The translations under genes and the position numbers were made by a program. The notes beneath the pieces were generated by a model. The model made no database searches, was not told where the DNA came from, and saw nothing but the letters and a program-made list of their open reading frames with translations. Source: Dickeya zeae NCPPB 2538 (GTDB taxonomy: Bacteria; Pseudomonadota; Gammaproteobacteria; Enterobacterales; Enterobacteriaceae). Taken from it: a DNA stretch of 64,000 nt. Below are positions 61,035 through 64,000 of this stretch, piece by piece. Location of the stretch: NCBI RefSeq assembly GCF_000406165.1, contig NZ_CM001977.1:545090-609089 (forward strand), given 5' to 3'. Each line of letters opens with the position of its first letter. Within the stretch, counting starts at the first letter, position 1.

Positions 61035-62336
61035 TTAGTGCTGCTGTGCGGCTTTCAGATCCGCGTCTTTGTTGCCCTCTTCGGCAGCAGGGTTGTTTTT
61101 CAGTACTGTCCAGATAACCACTGCGCCCAACAGGTCAAAGATAGCCAGTACGGCGAACAGCGGGCTAAAGCCGATAGTGTCAGCCAGTGCACCGACCACC
61201 AGAGCAAACAGCGTACTGGCAGTCCAGGCAGCCATCCCGGTCAAACCGTTGGCGGTGGCGACTTCATTACGACCGAAAACATCGGAAGACAGCGTAATCA
61301 GCGCGCCAGACAAGGACTGGTGAGCAAAACCGCCGACGCACAACAGCGCGATGGCAATGTACGGGCTGGTGAACAGGCCGATGGTACCTGGGCCAATCAT
61401 CAGCAGCGCGCCGAGCGTCACAACCAGTTTACGAGAAACGATCAGGTTAACCTTAAAGTACTTCTGGAACAGCATCGGCATGTAGCCACCGAGGATACAG
61501 CCGAGGTCGGCAAACAGCATCGGCATCCAGGCAAACATGGCGATTTCTTTCAGGTTAAAGCCATAGACTTTAAACATGAACAGCGGGATCCAGGCGTTGA
61601 ATGTCCCCCAGGCTGGTTCAGCCAGGAAACGCGGCAGGGCGATACCCCAGAACTGACGGTTGCGCAGGATCTGCCAGGCGGACATTTTCTTGGCGTTGCC
61701 AGCCTGATGCTGTGCTTCCTGACCACCCAGAATATAGTCGCGTTCTTCTTTGCTGAGTTTTTTCTGATCTTTCGGGTGCTTATAGAAATACAGCCAGCCG
61801 ATTGCCCACAACATGCTCAATGCACCGGTGACCAGAAATGCCATCTGCCAGCTGTGTGCCATGATAGCCCAGACAACCAGCGGTGGAGCCAGCATGCCGC
61901 CGATTGATGAACCCACGTTGAAATAGCCAACTGCAACAGAGCGTTCTTTGGCCGGGAACCATTCGCTACTGGCTTTCAGACCGGCGGGAATCATCGCTGC
62001 TTCCGCCGCGCCGACTGCGCCGCGCGCTACAGCCAGACCACCCCAGCTGCTCGCTAACGCTGTACCGGCGCAGAACAACGCCCACAGGATGGCGAACACG
62101 GCGTAACCCACTTTGGTACCCAGTAAATCCAGCACATAACCGGCAACAGGTTGCATCACGGTATAACAGGCTGAGTAGGCCGCGATGATATAGGAGTACT
62201 GCTGAGTACTGATATGGAGCTGTTCCTGCAGTGTCGGTGCCGCTGCGGCAATTGCGTTACGCGTCAGGTAGCCCAGAACGGTACCGATGGTCACCAGTCC
62301 GATCATGTACCAGCGCAAGCCTTTGATCTTGAACAT
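61035..62336 (-). CDS. exuT: Hexuronate transporter ExuT
   Basis: MFS anion:cation symporter of 433 residues that imports galacturonate and glucuronate, the monomers released from pectin. About 12 membrane helices. Seen: LRWYMIGLVTIGTVLGYLTRNAIAAAAPTLQ, the ASSEWFPAKERSVAVG loop and GLTGMAAWTAS. ATG 62336 follows GGAGAG and gives the known ExuT N-terminus. Divergent from uxaC across 518 bp with an ExuR-like palindrome, the same arrangement as in E. coli. Confidence 0.95.
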   Translation of the reverse strand: MFKIKGLRWYMIGLVTIGTVLGYLTRNAIAAAAPTLQEQLHISTQQYSYIIAAYSACYTVMQPVAGYVLDLLGTKVGYAVFAILWALFCAGTALASSWGGLAVARGAVGAAEAAMIPAGLKASSEWFPAKERSVAVGYFNVGSSIGGMLAPPLVVWAIMAHSWQMAFLVTGALSMLWAIGWLYFYKHPKDQKKLSKEERDYILGGQEAQHQAGNAKKMSAWQILRNRQFWGIALPRFLAEPAWGTFNAWIPLFMFKVYGFNLKEIAMFAWMPMLFADLGCILGGYMPMLFQKYFKVNLIVSRKLVVTLGALLMIGPGTIGLFTSPYIAIALLCVGGFAHQSLSGALITLSSDVFGRNEVATANGLTGMAAWTASTLFALVVGALADTIGFSPLFAVLAIFDLLGAVVIWTVLKNNPAAEEGNKDADLKAAQQH

Positions 62337-62854
62337 GTTAAATATCTCTCCGAGTGTAATTACCGCAACGAATACCGTTATCAGTCTGCTGCGATAGGTG
62401 TCGACCACGCTGAAAGTGACGGAGCGCTTCTATGCACCCCGGTCAAAACCTGCGGGAGTTGCCGCCTGGCCGGTTGCCCTGCCGCCGGGCACAGCTGGCG
62501 GGCTGCGACGGCGATCCCGCCGTACGCGTTTATTGTTTTCCGGTGGGGTTCAACCTGGTTGACGATATTGAGATTGAATCCCCTCATCAGGCAGCGCTAC
62601 AATAATTTGTCATACCAATTTAAAAGTTGAGTGATATCACAAAACCATTATTTTGCTGGGGAATAAAATAATCTGGCCGACAAACAGGGCCTCCTGAGGC
62701 GGTGAAAGCGTAAAAATGGTGTAATTGAAAGCGATTTCTGTCATTTTTGAGATCATGACCTCACTAATGATGTAGGTTATTGCAGATAATTGGTGTGATA
62801 TCTTTGTAATCGTGACCGCGTTTTGGTTGGCAAATGTAGTGTGAGGAAGCGAAC
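62337..62854. promoter_or_regulatory. Divergent exuT/uxaC control region
   Basis: AATTTGTCATACCAATT at 62604-62620 matches the recalled ExuR/UxuR dyad AATTGGTATACCAATT in most positions. A half-site AATTGGT is at 62788-62794, nearer uxaC. No KdgR box of convincing spacing is seen. No gene. Confidence 0.6.
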
Positions 62855-64000
62855 ATGCCCCAGTTTTTAAGTGAAGATTTTTTGTTGGATACTGAGTTTG
62901 CCCGTCGGCTGTATCATGAATTTGCAGCGGATCAGCCTATTTTTGATTACCACTGCCATTTGCCGCCTGCGCAGATTGCCGAGAATTATCGCTTTAAAAA
63001 CCTGTATGACATCTGGTTGAAGGGTGACCATTACAAATGGCGTGCCATGCGTACCAATGGTGTACCAGAGCGTTTTTGTACTGGTGACGCCAGCGACTGG
63101 GAGAAATTTGAAGCCTGGGCTGCTACCGTCCCGCACACCATCGGTAACCCGCTGTATCACTGGACGCACCTGGAACTGCGCCGTCCATTCGGCATCACCG
63201 GCACACTGTTGTCGCCGTCTACCGCTAAAGACATCTGGAACCGCACCAACGCACTGTTGGAACGTGATGAGTTCAGCGCTCGTGGCATCATGCAGCAGAT
63301 GAACGTCAAAATGGTCGGTACCACCGATGACCCGATTGATGACCTACAGCATCACAAAGCGGTGGCTGAAGATAAAACCTTCTCCATCAAAGTGCTGCCG
63401 AGCTGGCGTCCGGATAAAGCCTTCAATATCGAACAGGCGACGTTTAACGACTATATGGCGAAGCTCGGTGAAGTGTCTGATACCGATATCCGTCGTTTCA
63501 GCGATTTGCAGGCCGCGCTGACCAAACGTCTGGACCACTTCGCCGCACACGGCTGTAAAGTGTCCGACCACGCGCTGGACGTGGTGCTGTACGCCGACGC
63601 AGATGAAGCCACACTGGATGGCATTCTGGCTCGCCGCCTGTCCGGCGCGACCCTGAGTGAACACGAAGTGGCGCAGTTCAAAACCGCGGTACTGGTATGG
63701 CTGGGGGCTGAATACGCCCGTCGCGGCTGGGTACAGCAGTATCACATCGGTGCGCTGCGTAACAACAACCTGCGCCAGTTCAACCTGCTGGGCCCGGATG
63801 TGGGCTTCGATTCCATCAACGACCGCCCGCTGGCGCAAGAGCTGTCGCGTCTGCTCAGTAAGCAGAATGAAGAAAACCTGCTGCCGAAAACCATCCTGTA
63901 CTGCCTGAACCCGCGTGATAACGAAGTGCTGGGCACCATGATCGGTAACTTCCAGGGGGAAGGGATGCCGGGCAAGATGCAGTTCGGTTCCGGCTGGTGG
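62855..64000 (+). CDS. uxaC: Glucuronate/galacturonate isomerase (3' end outside window)
   Basis: Uronate isomerase, first cytoplasmic step of hexuronate breakdown: D-galacturonate to D-tagaturonate and D-glucuronate to D-fructuronate. 382 of about 470 residues are present, and the frame is open at the right edge. Seen: the amidohydrolase-fold metal motif FDYHCHLPP near residue 33, GTTDDPIDDLQHH, SWRPDKAFNI and the HIGALRNNN segment with its metal His. ATG 62855 follows GAGGAAGC. ExuR control is expected from the upstream region. Confidence 0.97.
   Translation, partial: MPQFLSEDFLLDTEFARRLYHEFAADQPIFDYHCHLPPAQIAENYRFKNLYDIWLKGDHYKWRAMRTNGVPERFCTGDASDWEKFEAWAATVPHTIGNPLYHWTHLELRRPFGITGTLLSPSTAKDIWNRTNALLERDEFSARGIMQQMNVKMVGTTDDPIDDLQHHKAVAEDKTFSIKVLPSWRPDKAFNIEQATFNDYMAKLGEVSDTDIRRFSDLQAALTKRLDHFAAHGCKVSDHALDVVLYADADEATLDGILARRLSGATLSEHEVAQFKTAVLVWLGAEYARRGWVQQYHIGALRNNNLRQFNLLGPDVGFDSINDRPLAQELSRLLSKQNEENLLPKTILYCLNPRDNEVLGTMIGNFQGEGMPGKMQFGSGWW

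Noticed and set aside
62719..62740. GAAAGCGATTTC as a KdgR box upstream of uxaC
   Set aside because: The gap between GAAA and TTTC is one base short of the recalled KdgR pattern and flanking bases do not fit.

Overview
The window is an enterobacterial chromosome segment that best fits a soft-rot Pectobacteriaceae, most likely Dickeya or a close relative. Housekeeping gene order matches Escherichia coli in three blocks (yjdC-dsbD-cutA-dcuA-aspA-fxsA-groESL; ubiCA/plsB/dgkA/lexA/zur; yhaKJ-yqjGFKED-mzrA-yqjA-exuR/exuT/uxaC). Between these blocks lie hexuronate, galactarate and sugar-acid catabolism and a complete exopolysaccharide locus, as expected of a plant-tissue bacterium. The genus is inferred from gene content and was not tested. 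Layout: 1-3.1 kb holds the end of a sugar-acid dehydrogenase and an MFS carrier, then a gene-poor stretch with a palindromic repeat and eight exact-period 17-bp tandem repeats. 3.1-7.5 kb holds a small alarmone-hydrolase-like HD protein, a GNAT, and a FecBCD-type ABC importer divergent from a tiny secreted four-cysteine peptide, with Zur-like palindromes between them. 7.6-9.8 kb is ahpCF. 10-12.5 kb has a DUF1868 protein, a phosphonate-type hexapeptide acyltransferase, and uraD behind a strong sigma-54/NtrC-type promoter. 13-15.9 kb is a Zn/Cd/Pb ATPase with its divergent MerR regulator. 16-18.5 kb is a LacI regulator and L-talarate/galactarate dehydratase sharing paired operators. 19-32.7 kb is a Wzx/Wzy-type exopolysaccharide operon: initiating transferase, beta-barrel porin, short OPX lipoprotein, degenerate tyrosine-kinase-like co-polymerase, flippase, a polymerase split by a frameshift in a T7 run, three glycosyltransferases, a membrane protein, a GH-like secreted protein and an acetyltransferase. 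32.7-37.9 kb is an AT-rich accessory island ending at tRNA-Phe: a TacAT-type toxin-antitoxin pair, an unrecognised PD-(D/E)XK protein, an unrecognised two-gene cytosolic/membrane module, and the 5' stub of a ccdA antitoxin. 38-64 kb is conserved core. How the parts work together: the locus ends and the 17 kb region supply sugar-acid and hexuronate use (SDR/MFS, galactarate dehydratase, ExuT uptake, UxaC, ExuR control). zur is in the window and may govern the importer/peptide pair. The most novel material is the 33.6-37.5 kb island, the Zur-like peptide/importer locus and the frameshifted polymerase.
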